Notes: generated from the letters alone by a model not told the origin. Shown: positions 33,612 through 42,435, counted from the first letter of the stretch. The stretch: 64,000 nt of DNA from Frankia nepalensis (GCF_016786325.1 NZ_JADWYU010000116.1:1-64000), one strand, 5' to 3'. Numbers and translations: made by a program.

Positions 33612-33968
33612 CACAACTCCTCATGCCGCCCAGGCCGTAACCGGTCGGGGATGCCCCGCCGGCCGGCGCGCGGGCGCCGTCCGGCACGGCCTCGTGGCCC
33701 GCCGCGCGCCGCGCCTCCGACGACGGTACGGAGCCCAGTGGCGTCTAGGAAGATCGTGACCCGGTATTTACCACTCCGACACAGCCAATTCCTAGCGGAG
33801 CGGTGGAGATGCCCGCCGGATCGCCGGCCCCACCATCCTTCTCTGGCTCCAGGTAATCGGCTGAACGTGAAGGGTGATCGACTCTGATCGACTCGATCGA
33901 CGGAGGTGGTCCGACGTCCGGCCGGCGGGGCGCGGTGGGCGTCGGTTGTCGGTTTACTGGCCGAGCGA
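33612..33968. other. Divergent promoter region
   Basis: About 357 bp between add (minus) and the SPFH gene (plus). No protein gene seen. AT-richer near 33740-33780 and 33940-34000. The palindrome at 33969 is the only clear site. Confidence 0.35.
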
Positions 33969-33984
33969 AAAGTGATATCACTTT
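33969..33984. promoter_or_regulatory. Perfect 16-bp palindrome before the SPFH gene
   Basis: AAAGTGATATCACTTT is a perfect palindrome, strikingly AT-rich for this genome, 71 bp before the SPFH start and followed by TTTGATAGG. Likely an operator; the ribbon-helix-helix protein encoded two genes downstream is the natural candidate to bind it (inference). Confidence 0.7.
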
Positions 33985-34055
33985 GATAGGCGATGAGCTC
34001 GCGCCACCCGCCGGGGTGAGGCGCCAGGCTCGTCAGAGTCGGAGGAGATGCCGCG

Positions 34056-35042
34056 ATGAGCAGCGGTCACCCACCCCAGGAGCAGGACGGCCCCGACGGC
34101 GTGGTCGCGCCGGAGCTGGACCCGCGCGACGCGGTCGACATGCCCGAGCCGCGGGTCCAGGAGCGCGTGATGTCGGGCCTGCCCGGAGGGGTGGGGTTCC
34201 TGATCTCGCTGCTGGCGCTGCTCGCCGGCGTGGCGTTGCTGGTCCTCGCCGGGCTGCTGTTCGGCGACGGCCAGGGCGCCGGCGGGGCGGGGGCGCTCGT
34301 GGCGGGCATCCTGGTCGTCATCGCGAGCTTCGTCTGCCTCTGCGGGCTGACCGCCGTCGCCCCAGGGCAGGCGCGCGTGGTCACGCTGTTCGGGCGCTAC
34401 GTGGGCACGGTCCGCGTGACCGGGCTGCGCTGGGTGAACCCCTTCATGAGCCGGCGTAAGGTCTCCACCCGGATCCGCAACCACGAGACCGGCGCGGCGA
34501 AGGTCAACGACGCCGACGGCAACCCGATCGAGATCTCGGCCGTGGTGGTCTGGCAGGTCGCCGACACCGCGCAGGCCGTGTTCGAGGTCGACGACTTCGT
34601 CGAGTTCGTCGCGATCCAGACGGAGACCGCCGTCCGGCACATCGCCACCCGATACCCGTACGACGCGCACGAACCGGGGCAGATGTCGCTGCGGGAGAAC
34701 GCGGACGAGATCACCGGCAGGCTGTCGGTCGAGATCGGCGCGCGGGTGGCGTCCGCCGGGGTCCGGGTCATCGAGTCGCGGATCACCCGGCTCGCGTACG
34801 CGCCCGAGATCGCCCAGGCGATGCTGCGCCGCCAGCAGGCGAACGCCGTCGTCGCCGCGCGGGCCAGGATCGTCGAGGGCGCGGTCGGGATGGTCGAGGC
34901 GGCGCTGGAACGGCTGGAAAGCCAGGACGTCGTCGAGTTGGACGAGGAGCGCAAGGCAGCCATGGTCAGCAACCTCCTGGTGGTTCTGTGCAGCGAGCAG
35001 TCGACCCAGCCGGTCGTGAACACCGGATCGCTCTACCACTGA
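34056..35042 (+). CDS. SPFH/band-7 (flotillin/stomatin-like) membrane protein
   Basis: 328 aa. Cytoplasmic N-terminus of ~42 residues; two hydrophobic helices (about 46-70 and 80-100) form a membrane hairpin. The SPFH domain follows: [44 protein letters not shown], then the [20 protein letters not shown] core, an oligomer-forming helix and a helix rich in Ala/Arg/Glu ([17 protein letters not shown]). Scaffold proteins of this type organise membrane microdomains. GGAGGAGATG precedes ATG 34056. Followed at 7 bp by the RHH gene. Confidence 0.92.
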   Translation: MSSGHPPQEQDGPDGVVAPELDPRDAVDMPEPRVQERVMSGLPGGVGFLISLLALLAGVALLVLAGLLFGDGQGAGGAGALVAGILVVIASFVCLCGLTAVAPGQARVVTLFGRYVGTVRVTGLRWVNPFMSRRKVSTRIRNHETGAAKVNDADGNPIEISAVVVWQVADTAQAVFEVDDFVEFVAIQTETAVRHIATRYPYDAHEPGQMSLRENADEITGRLSVEIGARVASAGVRVIESRITRLAYAPEIAQAMLRRQQANAVVAARARIVEGAVGMVEAALERLESQDVVELDEERKAAMVSNLLVVLCSEQSTQPVVNTGSLYH

Positions 35043-35048
35043 TTCAAG

Positions 35049-35594
35049 GTGACGGAGCGTAAGAAGATCCTGCTGCGGCTCGACCCGGCCGTGCACGACG
35101 CCCTCGCGCGCTGGGCCGGCGACGAGCTGCGCAGCACGAACGCTCAGATCGAGTTCCTGCTCCGCGCGGCCCTGTCGTCAGCCGGCCGGCTGCCGAGCGC
35201 CGTCGGCCGGATGCCACGCCGCGGCCGCCCGCCCAGGTCCGGCGGCGAAGCCGCCGGCGGTGACGGAGTCGGCGGCGAAGTCGCCGGCGGTGACGGAGTC
35301 GGCGGCGAAGTCGCCGGCGGTGACGGAGTGGGCGGCGAAGTCGCCGGCGGTGACGGAGTGGGCGGCGAAGCCGTCGGCGGTGACGGAGTGGGCGGCGAAG
35401 TCGCCGGCGGTCATGGAGTCGGCGGTGACGGAGTCGGCGGCGCGGCCGGTCAAGGGTCCGAGGCCGGCGGCGAAGCCGGGCCTGACGAGGCGGCGACCGC
35501 CGTCGAGGACGGCGGCCTGGGCCTGGCCGATCAGCCGGCCCGCGCCGATCAGCCGGGCGCAACCGACGAGACAACCGACGAGACAGCCGAGTAA
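35049..35594 (+). CDS. Ribbon-helix-helix protein with Gly-rich repeat tail
   Basis: 181 aa. Residues ~1-45 are an Arc/CopG/HicB-type ribbon-helix-helix: RKKILLRLDPAVHDALARWAGDELRSTNAQIEFLLRAAL, with the beta-strand KKILLRL and two helices. From ~65 to 130 is a perfect 10-residue repeat (GGEVAGGDGV) encoded by the 30-bp minisatellite at 35241-35435, then an acidic tail. GTG 35049 follows the SPFH stop by 7 bp. A likely DNA-binding autoregulator of the SPFH operon; not clearly a toxin-antitoxin member, because no toxin is adjacent. Confidence 0.85.
   Translation: MTERKKILLRLDPAVHDALARWAGDELRSTNAQIEFLLRAALSSAGRLPSAVGRMPRRGRPPRSGGEAAGGDGVGGEVAGGDGVGGEVAGGDGVGGEVAGGDGVGGEAVGGDGVGGEVAGGHGVGGDGVGGAAGQGSEAGGEAGPDEAATAVEDGGLGLADQPARADQPGATDETTDETAE
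35241..35435 (+). repeat. 30-bp minisatellite inside the RHH gene
   Basis: Six units of exactly 30 bp starting at 35241, 35271, 35301, 35331, 35361 and 35391 (GGCGGCGAAGTCGCCGGCGG then TGACGGAGTC), plus a 15-bp partial. The unit length is a multiple of three, so the frame is preserved. Copy number is likely to vary between strains. Confidence 0.9.
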
Positions 35595-35617
35595 GCCCGT
35601 ACGGGAGGAGCGCGGTT

Positions 35618-36289
35618 ATGGATCTGCCCGAATCGCTACCAGCCCAGCTGTACCTGCTGACCTACAACCCGGACAAGGGACGGATGGACGGCGCCGCGCG
35701 TTCTGGGCATCTCGGTCCGGCGCTGCGGGCCGCCGCGCTGCTGGAGCTGCGCCGCCGTGGCCGGATCGGCGACGACGGCGGCAAGGTGGTGGTGACCGGC
35801 CGGGCGTCCCGGCCGGGCGGCGGGGCCTTCGACGACCCGATCCTCGCCAGGGTGCTCGGCCAGATCGAGGAGTCGGCGCGGCAGCGCTCCTGGTCTCACT
35901 GGATCGGCCAGGACAACCGGCGCACGACCAGATGCGCCCGCGACTACCTGGAGGCGGGCCGCTGGCTGCGGGTGGAGCGGGATCGGGTGCTCGGGGTCTT
36001 CCCGCGGACCACGGTCACGGTCCGCGACCGGCGGGTCGTGCGCGCACTGATCAACGACGTGCGCCGGGCGCTGCGCGGGCCGACTCCCACGGATCGCCTG
36101 GACGTCCGCGCCCGGGAGCTCGCCGCGCTCGGCGCCCTCGCCCAGATCCGGGTGCTCGCCTCCGGTCGCGAGCTGCGGGAGCACAAGGGGCGAGTCGAAA
36201 GCCTCATGGAGTCCATCGCCCCCGCGGGCCCCGCCCTGCGCAAGGTCGTCCGCGAGCAGCAGGCGCAGGCGGCGGCGGCCGGCGGTTGA
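35618..36289 (+). CDS. GOLPH3/VPS74-like (GPP34) protein
   Basis: 223 aa, mostly helical. LPAQLYLLTYNPDKGRM, LGPALRAAALLELRRRGRI, FDDPILARVLGQIEES, SWSHWIGQ and DYLEAGRWLRVERDRVLGVFP follow the bacterial GPP34-domain pattern, a family related to the eukaryotic Golgi phosphoinositide effector GOLPH3. In actinobacteria its role is unknown; membrane lipid or glycosyltransferase association is a guess from the eukaryotic relative. GGGAGGAG precedes ATG 35618, 23 bp after the RHH stop, so it is co-transcribed with SPFH and RHH. Note the many Arg pairs that could contact lipid head groups. Confidence 0.88.
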   Translation: MDLPESLPAQLYLLTYNPDKGRMDGAARSGHLGPALRAAALLELRRRGRIGDDGGKVVVTGRASRPGGGAFDDPILARVLGQIEESARQRSWSHWIGQDNRRTTRCARDYLEAGRWLRVERDRVLGVFPRTTVTVRDRRVVRALINDVRRALRGPTPTDRLDVRARELAALGALAQIRVLASGRELREHKGRVESLMESIAPAGPALRKVVREQQAQAAAAGG

Positions 36290-36334
36290 GACGGTGCCGC
36301 GCGCCGGCGCCGGGCGGGATGGAACGCTGTAGGC

Positions 36335-36979
36335 GTGCGCGTCGTGCTTGCCGAGGATCTGGCCCTGCTCCGGGATGGGCTGATCAGACTGCTGACCGCC
36401 TACGACTTCGAGGTCGTGGAGGCGGTGGACAACGGGCCGTCGCTGCTGCGGGCGCTGACCAGCCACCGGCCGGACGTCGCCGTGGTGGACGTCCGGCTGC
36501 CGCCCACGTTCACCGACGAGGGGCTGGTCGCCGCGATCGAGGCCCGGACCAAGGTTCCCGGGCTCCCGGTGCTCGTGCTCTCGCAGGACGTTCAGCCGCT
36601 TTACGCCCGCGAGCTGCTGGCCAGCCCGGGCGGCGGCGTCGGCTACCTGCTCAAGGACCGGGTGAGCGACGTCGGCCAGTTCGTCGACGCGGTCCGCCGG
36701 GTCGCGGCCGGCGGGTCGGCGATGGACCCGGAGGTCGTGGCGGAGCTGCTCACCCGGCGTTCCCGGGACGAGCCGCTGCGCGGGCTGACGGCCCGCGAGC
36801 GCGAGGTGCTCGAGCTCATGGCCGAGGGGCGGTCGAACGCGGCGATCGCCGGCCGTCTCTTCGTCACCGAGAAGGCCGTCGGGAAGCACACCAACAACAT
36901 CTTCAGCAAGCTGGGCCTGGAACAGTCCGCCGATGACAACCGCCGGGTGCTCGCCGTCCTCGCCTACCTGAACACCTGA
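36335..36979 (+). CDS. NarL/LuxR-type response regulator
   Basis: 214 aa. Receiver domain: acidic pair Glu7/Asp8, phospho-acceptor Asp52 in VAVVDVRLPP, Lys107 in YLLKDR. Output: LuxR-type HTH LTAREREVLELMAEGRSNAAIAGRLFVTEKAVGKHTNNIFSKLGL. GTG 36335 gives MRVVLAEDLALLRDGL. No sensor kinase gene lies next to it, so it is an orphan in this window. It follows the GOLPH3-like gene by 45 bp on the same strand, so co-transcription with the SPFH module is possible. Confidence 0.93.
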   Translation: MRVVLAEDLALLRDGLIRLLTAYDFEVVEAVDNGPSLLRALTSHRPDVAVVDVRLPPTFTDEGLVAAIEARTKVPGLPVLVLSQDVQPLYARELLASPGGGVGYLLKDRVSDVGQFVDAVRRVAAGGSAMDPEVVAELLTRRSRDEPLRGLTAREREVLELMAEGRSNAAIAGRLFVTEKAVGKHTNNIFSKLGLEQSADDNRRVLAVLAYLNT

Positions 36980-37201
36980 CCGAACCGGCGTCGCGGGGAG
37001 TGGGCCCGCCGGCAAGGCGGCAGGTCGCCCGTCCGGCGGCGACGTCTCGGATCAGACGTCTCGGATCAGAGGTCGCCGGCCAGGCGTCGCCGGCCGCCGG
37101 CCGGGCACCCAGCCCGTCCAGCCGCCCGCGTCGAGGCCGGCACCGGCCGGGCTCGGGCGGGCGCGGAGCGCCCATCCGGACGGGGACGCTCCGCGCCGCC
37201 G

Positions 37202-38005
37202 TCACACCCAGCGGTTCATGCCGGTGAGGATGTAGCCGATCTTGAGCCAGCTCTGGCGGCCGACGACGCCGTCGGCGGTGATCGGGCCGTAGTACGGCGA
37301 GTTCAGCCGCTGCAGCGAGCCGACCCGGGCCTGCGTCCGCTGGCCGAAGGCGCCGTCCGGGACGAGCCGGTTGGGGTCGCCGGTCGGCGCCTCGTGCCCA
37401 AAGATGATGTTGAGCGCGTTCTGCAGGGTGACGACCGCGTTCCCGCGGTCACCGGGCCGCAGCGTGGGCATGTTGACGTACCGCTGCTGCGCGCTGGAGG
37501 AGGTGACGTCGCCGCTCGTCGCCAACGCGGCCTGGAGGATGCCGGAGCGCCGGTCGGCGCGGATGCTGCCGGGACAGGAATGCGCGCCCCAGGCGGCGCC
37601 GCCCATGCGGTGCGTGCCGATGCCGTATCCGTTGACGCTGTCGGTGATCTCGGCCTTCCAGCCGAACTCGGCAATTCCCCAGGCGTAGAGCTCGGCGAGC
37701 CGCTGGACCTGGATCGGGGTGTAGTCCTCGGTGTCGTAGCCCTCGCACTCCACCGAGATCCAGTACGGGTTGCCGTCGGCCTGTGCCCAGGCCTTCCGGT
37801 CGAGTTCGACGTACTGCTCGACCGTCCCGCCCTTGGAAACCCACAGGTGGCTCGAGACCTCGCTGGCCGGGTTGTTGAACCAGCCAAACAGCGAGCCGTT
37901 GCCCTGCTGCACATGCGGGATCAGGCCACGGGTGGGGAGCACCATCGTGCCGGAGGTGTTCCGCACCGGGCGCCAGGCCGCCGGTGGATATCGGGTCGCG
38001 GCCAT
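37202..38005 (-). CDS. N-acetylmuramoyl-L-alanine amidase with peptidoglycan-binding domain
   Basis: 267 aa. N-terminal amidase_2-type domain: LIPHVQQGNGS (first zinc His), HLWVSKGGTVEQYVE, WISVECEG with catalytic Glu, HRMGG and AHSCPG as later zinc ligands. C-terminal peptidoglycan-binding domain_1 repeat (LRPGDRGNAVVTLQNALNII..GAFGQRTQARVGSLQRL). No signal peptide or membrane helix, so export would need a holin, lysis or an unusual route, as for phage endolysins. No phage genes are adjacent. ATG 38005 with GGGGGCGG upstream. Confidence 0.88.
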   Translation of the reverse strand: MAATRYPPAAWRPVRNTSGTMVLPTRGLIPHVQQGNGSLFGWFNNPASEVSSHLWVSKGGTVEQYVELDRKAWAQADGNPYWISVECEGYDTEDYTPIQVQRLAELYAWGIAEFGWKAEITDSVNGYGIGTHRMGGAAWGAHSCPGSIRADRRSGILQAALATSGDVTSSSAQQRYVNMPTLRPGDRGNAVVTLQNALNIIFGHEAPTGDPNRLVPDGAFGQRTQARVGSLQRLNSPYYGPITADGVVGRQSWLKIGYILTGMNRWV

Positions 38006-38381
38006 GCTTACCGCCCCCGGAGCCCGGCCGTGACCGCCCCGCTGGACGGATCGACGGCCCTCGTGCCGCTTGTTATGTCCATATGAACCCCTATTGACCG
38101 CTTTACCGGCGCCTCATGCCGGCTCGGCCGGTGACAACGCTGTCGCCGGCCATGCCCAGAAAAGCGCGAGTCGCGGTCGGCATTCTCTGTGTTGTCCGTC
38201 ACGCAGGGCGCGTCGACCCCGGAACGGCCTGCTCGGCGCGGTTCCTCCGCGGGCGCCGTGAGCGGCGGCCCGCGGTGGCGCCGGCTCGCCGAGGACCGCC
38301 AGGCCCGGAGCCCGGCGCCGCCTCGTGGCGACGTGGGTGTCCGTTGTCCGGGAGCGTCCCTTGCTTCCTAGACTGCGGCCC
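38006..38381. other. Intergenic region
   Basis: About 376 bp between the amidase and GNAT genes. The AT-richer 38070-38100 part (TTATGTCCATATGAACCCC) is a probable amidase promoter. No gene is convincing. Confidence 0.35.
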
Positions 38382-39512
38382 ATGGTTGTGTCGGCCCGTA
38401 CCAGCGCGCGTACCGAGGACCCCTTCGCCCCCGAGGTCACGGTGCTGCCCGGGCCGCCGCCGGCCGCCGTGCGCGCGCTGCGGACCGCCGTGTTCGTCGA
38501 GGAGCAGGGCGTCCCGGCCGAGCTGGAGCACGACGCCGCCGACGAGCACGCCGACCACGCGGTGGTCTGGGATGGCGACGGCCAGGCGCTGGCGACCGCC
38601 CGGCTGCTCGACCCGGCCGCGGTCGCCGGGCTCGACGCGGGTCCAGAGGCGGGGCCGCCTGGCGCCGGCGCCGGGCCGGCCGGGGTGATCGGGCGGGTGG
38701 CCGTCCGGCCGGACGCGCGCGGGCGTGGCCTTGGCCGGGCGGTGACGGTGGCGCTGGAGCGGCGCGCGGCCGAGCGGGGCCTGGTGGTGGTCCGGCTGCA
38801 CGCGCAGGCAAGCGTCGCCGGGATGTACGCGGGCCTCGGCTACCGGTCGTTCGGGCCGCGCGACGTCACCGCCGGGATCGAGCATGTCTGGATGGCCCGG
38901 GCGATCCTGCCGGGGATACGCCCGGTCCGCGACGCCGACGGCCCGGAGCTGGAGCGCCTGATCGGCGCGGTGTGGTCCGAGTACCCGGGCTGCGTGCTCG
39001 ACGTCGACGCGGAGGAGCCCTGGCTGCGCCATCCGGCGGCCACCTACACCGGCGACGTGGAGCCCGGGCCCGGTCGGTACCGCGGCGCGATGTGGGTGGT
39101 CGAGGACGTTCTCGAGGACCTCGCCGATGACGCCGTCGAGGATGTCGCCCCGGGCGCGGCCGGCGGCTCCGGTGACGGCGCGGGCGCGGGCGGTGCCCCG
39201 CCGGCGCCGCGGCTGGCCGCCTGCGTCGCGACGCGGGAGACCGGCGACGGCCGCGTGGAGCTGAAGTCGCTCTACGTGGCCGCCACGGCGCGCCGGCGCG
39301 GGCTCGGCGCGGCGCTGGTGCGCCGCGTGGAGCGCGAGGCCCGTCGGCGGGGCGCCGGCCTGGTCGAGCTGTGGAGTGACACGCGGTTCACCGACGCTCA
39401 CCGGCTGTACGAGCGGCTCGGGTACGTCGCCACGGGCCAGATCCGAGATCTGCGTGACCTCTCGAACACCACCGAGGTCCGGTATACCAGGGGGCTGCCG
39501 GCCCGGCCCTGA
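38382..39512 (+). CDS. Double GNAT-domain N-acetyltransferase
   Basis: 376 aa, two GNAT folds in tandem. First (1-185) resembles ElaA/YjcF: VFVEEQGVPAELEHDAADEHADH, then acetyl-CoA loop VRPDARGRGLGRAV. Second (~190-376): VYVAATARRRGLGAALVRRVEREARRRG is the Q/R-x-x-G-x-G/A loop, and LYERLGYVATGQI the C-terminal strand. An acidic low-complexity linker (EDVLEDLADDAVEDV) lies between. ATG 38382 is chosen. Substrates unknown. Confidence 0.88.
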   Translation: MVVSARTSARTEDPFAPEVTVLPGPPPAAVRALRTAVFVEEQGVPAELEHDAADEHADHAVVWDGDGQALATARLLDPAAVAGLDAGPEAGPPGAGAGPAGVIGRVAVRPDARGRGLGRAVTVALERRAAERGLVVVRLHAQASVAGMYAGLGYRSFGPRDVTAGIEHVWMARAILPGIRPVRDADGPELERLIGAVWSEYPGCVLDVDAEEPWLRHPAATYTGDVEPGPGRYRGAMWVVEDVLEDLADDAVEDVAPGAAGGSGDGAGAGGAPPAPRLAACVATRETGDGRVELKSLYVAATARRRGLGAALVRRVEREARRRGAGLVELWSDTRFTDAHRLYERLGYVATGQIRDLRDLSNTTEVRYTRGLPARP

Positions 39513-39540
39513 CCAGCGCGGGCCGTATTGTTTCCGTGCC

Positions 39541-39640
39541 GTTGTGAATCTGTTGCCAAATTTGGGTGGCTAGGTCTCTACACCCAGGCTTCGTCTGAGC
39601 TATACACCTTTGAACTTGTTACCTAACTCACCAGTAACCA
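39541..39640 (+). promoter_or_regulatory. AT-rich region with degenerate direct repeats before MMPL gene
   Basis: TGAATCTGTTGCCAAATT (39545-39562) recurs as TGAACTTGTTACCTAACT (39611-39628), 66 bp apart, with 13 of 18 positions shared; CCAAATTTGG is a 10-bp palindrome in the first. The stretch is much less GC-rich than its surroundings and includes TATACACC, so it is probably a promoter/regulator region. Confidence 0.45.
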
Positions 39641-39687
39641 GCGGTGCCGCCTACCGGCGCCCTGCCAACCCTGTCGGGAGCGCGCTC

Positions 39688-42240
39688 GTGTCCACACCCC
39701 AAGGTCCCTCCGAGCCGCGCGGGTCCACGCGCGGTGACCGGTCCGGATCCTTCTGGACGTCGGTCGCACAGGTGGCCGGTCGGCGCGGCGGGATCGTCGC
39801 GATCATCGCGGTACTGCTCACCGTCGGCCTCGGCTTCGGCATCACTCGGCTCGAGTTCAGCACCAGCCAGGACAACTACCTGAACTCCGGCTCCCAGGTC
39901 GCCAAGGACAACATCGCCTACCAGTCGCTGTTCGGCGGCCAGGCGATGCTGGCCAACTTCAAGATCGATGATGGCAAGCAGCTCAAGGACCTCTTCACGC
40001 CGCACAACGTCGCCGAGTTCGACGCGCTGGCCAAGGAGCTCGAGAGCGACCCGCGGATCGTCGCGGTGGTCACCCCGAAGACCGCGCTCGAATTCACCCA
40101 CAACCTGGTCACCAGCCCTGACGGCAACCCGATCGACAGCCCCGCCGGCAAGATGCTGCTCGGCGCGCGGGAGCGGGACACCGACCCCACCTCGCAGGCG
40201 AAGCGGCTCGAGGACTCGATCACGACCCTGGGCCGGATCAACCAGATCCCGCCCGCCCAGCACACCTTCAGCGACCAGGCCTGGGTCGACTTCCTGCTGC
40301 ACGACAACGCGGGTGACGTCCGCCGGTCGCTGCTGCCGTTCTTCCCGAACGACGAGAACGCGCAGATGGTCGTCCGGCTGGCCGGCAACGCGTCGATCGA
40401 CGACGAGGGTGCCGCCTCCGAGCTCGTCGAGGAGGCGATGGCCAAGCGGCAGTTCGACAACGCGACCGTCACCACCACGGGCGCGCCCGTGCTGCTGCGG
40501 GACATCAACGACTACCTGCGCGGCGGGTTCCTCACCCTGGGCGCGATCGCGGCGGCTTTCATGGTCGCGCTCCTGCTGGTGGCGTTCGCGGTGCGCTGGC
40601 GGCTGCTCCCGCTCGGCGTCGTCGTGGTCGGCCAGGTCTGGGCGTTCGGCCTCGCCGGCTACCTGGGCGTTCCCCTGAACATCGTCACGATCAGCGGCCT
40701 GCCGGTGCTGCTCGGCGTCGGCATCGACTTCGCGGTCCAGCTGCACAGCCGGGTCGAGGAGGAGGCGCAGCTCGCCCACGACCGCCATCCGGTCGCCGAG
40801 GCGCTGCACCGGCTGATGCCCGCCCTGGCACTGGCCACCGTCGCCGCGGTGGTCGCCTTCCTGGCGCTGGAGTTCAGCGCGGTGCCGATGATCCGCGACT
40901 TCGGCACGCTGCTCGCGCTCGGCCTGCCGGTCATCGTCCTCGCGACCGTCCTGCTGACCTCGGCGTCGCTCGCCTGGCGCGAGCAGCGCAGGCCCACCCC
41001 GCCGAAGGACTACACCCGCGGGCCGCTCGGCCGGACGACCGTGCTGCTCGGGTCGCTGCCGCGCGTCGCGGCGATCCCACTGGTGGTGGCCGCGGTCGCG
41101 GTGTTCGCCGGCGGCGTGCTCGTCGAGGGCCGGCTCACGGTGCAGACCGACCCGCAGAAGTGGGTCAGCCAGGACAGCCAGGTCATCAAGGATCTCAACC
41201 GCCTGCGCGACAACACCGGCACGACCAGCGAGCTCGGTGTCTTCGTCCAGTCGGACGATGTTTTCGACGATCGGACCGTCGGGTTCGTCGACGAGTTCGC
41301 CCGCGCGCAGCTGGCGAAGTACCCCGACGACCTGAACACGGCGTCCAGCCTGGTGACGACCGTCAGCTTCCTGCTCGACGTGCCCGATGCCCAGGTGGTG
41401 CCCCCGACGGGCGAGGACGTGCGGGCCGCGTACGAGGTCGCGCCGGAGGCGATCAAGCGCAGCACGGTGAACCTCGGCGCCGCGGGCGGGAACGCCGGAG
41501 CGTTCAACCTGATCTTCCAGACCGGGCCACGCACGCTGGAGCAGCGGGCCGTGGTCGTGAAGGACATCCGGGCGACGGTGGACCCGCCGGAGGGCGTGCG
41601 CGCCACCCCGTCGGGGCTGGCCGTCGTCGGCACCGGCCTGCTGGACAACATCGAGAAGAACCGGGTCGAGCTCACCTACTACGCCCTGCTCGGCGTGTTC
41701 GTGGTGCTTTTCGTCCGCTACCGGGGCCCGGTCAAGGCGCTGCTGTCGATGGTGCCGGTCCTGATCGCGGTCGGGCTCACGTCGCTGATCGCCTGGGTGT
41801 CGGGCCTGGAGCTGTCCCCGCTGACCGCGCTGGGCGGGCCGCTGATCATCGCGCTGTGCACCGAGTTCACCTCGCTGATCGTGGCGCGGCACCTGGAGGA
41901 GCGGGCACGCGGGCTCGCGCCGCGGGCCGCGGTCGACGAGGCGGCGGCGCGCACCGGGCGGGCCTTCCTGGTGTCCGCGGCGGCCGCGGTCGTCGGCATC
42001 CTGGTGCTGGCGGTCAGCCCGCTGCCGCTGCTGCGGGACTTCGGCCTGCTGGTCGCGCTCAACGTCGCGGTGGCGCTGCTGTCCGCCCTGGTCGTGCTCC
42101 CCCCGCTGCTGGTCTGGATGGACGAGCGCGGCTGGGTGCACCGCCCGAGGGGCGGCGCGCCGGTCCCGCCCAGGCAGCCGTCCGGGGACGAGGCGGTGGC
42201 CACCGCGCTGCCCACGACGCCCACGGCCGACTCGGCCTGA
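39688..42240 (+). CDS. MMPL family (RND-superfamily) transporter
   Basis: 850 aa. Two repeated halves, each an N-terminal helix, a large extracytoplasmic domain and a cluster of five or six membrane helices, about twelve in all. The first helix is GIVAIIAVLLTVGLGFGI near residue 35. Transmembrane motifs include VGIDFAVQLHSRVEEE (Asp-bearing helix of the first half) and CTEFTSLIVARHLEER of the second. Resembles MMPL/HpnN-type lipid or hopanoid exporters; substrate not assignable. GTG 39688 has GGGAG 7 bases upstream; TTG 39610 would extend the frame without similarity. The tail is Pro/Ala-rich. Confidence 0.9.
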   Translation: MSTPQGPSEPRGSTRGDRSGSFWTSVAQVAGRRGGIVAIIAVLLTVGLGFGITRLEFSTSQDNYLNSGSQVAKDNIAYQSLFGGQAMLANFKIDDGKQLKDLFTPHNVAEFDALAKELESDPRIVAVVTPKTALEFTHNLVTSPDGNPIDSPAGKMLLGARERDTDPTSQAKRLEDSITTLGRINQIPPAQHTFSDQAWVDFLLHDNAGDVRRSLLPFFPNDENAQMVVRLAGNASIDDEGAASELVEEAMAKRQFDNATVTTTGAPVLLRDINDYLRGGFLTLGAIAAAFMVALLLVAFAVRWRLLPLGVVVVGQVWAFGLAGYLGVPLNIVTISGLPVLLGVGIDFAVQLHSRVEEEAQLAHDRHPVAEALHRLMPALALATVAAVVAFLALEFSAVPMIRDFGTLLALGLPVIVLATVLLTSASLAWREQRRPTPPKDYTRGPLGRTTVLLGSLPRVAAIPLVVAAVAVFAGGVLVEGRLTVQTDPQKWVSQDSQVIKDLNRLRDNTGTTSELGVFVQSDDVFDDRTVGFVDEFARAQLAKYPDDLNTASSLVTTVSFLLDVPDAQVVPPTGEDVRAAYEVAPEAIKRSTVNLGAAGGNAGAFNLIFQTGPRTLEQRAVVVKDIRATVDPPEGVRATPSGLAVVGTGLLDNIEKNRVELTYYALLGVFVVLFVRYRGPVKALLSMVPVLIAVGLTSLIAWVSGLELSPLTALGGPLIIALCTEFTSLIVARHLEERARGLAPRAAVDEAAARTGRAFLVSAAAAVVGILVLAVSPLPLLRDFGLLVALNVAVALLSALVVLPPLLVWMDERGWVHRPRGGAPVPPRQPSGDEAVATALPTTPTADSA

Positions 42241-42408
42241 GACCTGGGACAATTCGCCGGGGTCCGACGATCCCAGCGAGTCCCCGCCGGCTGACGGCCG
42301 AACCGACGGCCCAGGGCTGGACGAACGGTAGCCAGCCGGCGGGGTGGGGGCGAAATCACGGCGGTGACCGGTCCGCGGGCGGGGCCGGTAACTTGGCCGC
42401 GCCAACGG

Positions 42409-42435
42409 GTGCCGTACCGTAACCCGGTACGGCAC
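42409..42435 (+). promoter_or_regulatory. Hairpin upstream of ahcY
   Basis: Stem GTGCCGTACC (42409-42418) and GGTACGGCAC (42426-42435), loop GTAACCC, 78 bp before the ahcY start. A second, weaker hairpin (GGCGCC arms) lies closer to the start. Either a 5' leader structure or a terminator of the MMPL transcript. I could not match it to the SAH riboswitch consensus. Confidence 0.5.

Noticed and set aside
35049-35594. Toxin-antitoxin pair from the RHH gene
   Set aside because: Neither neighbour (SPFH, GOLPH3-like) is a known toxin, so a simple regulator is preferred.
37202-38005. Prophage around the amidase
   Set aside because: No terminase, capsid, portal, integrase or holin gene lies within the window.
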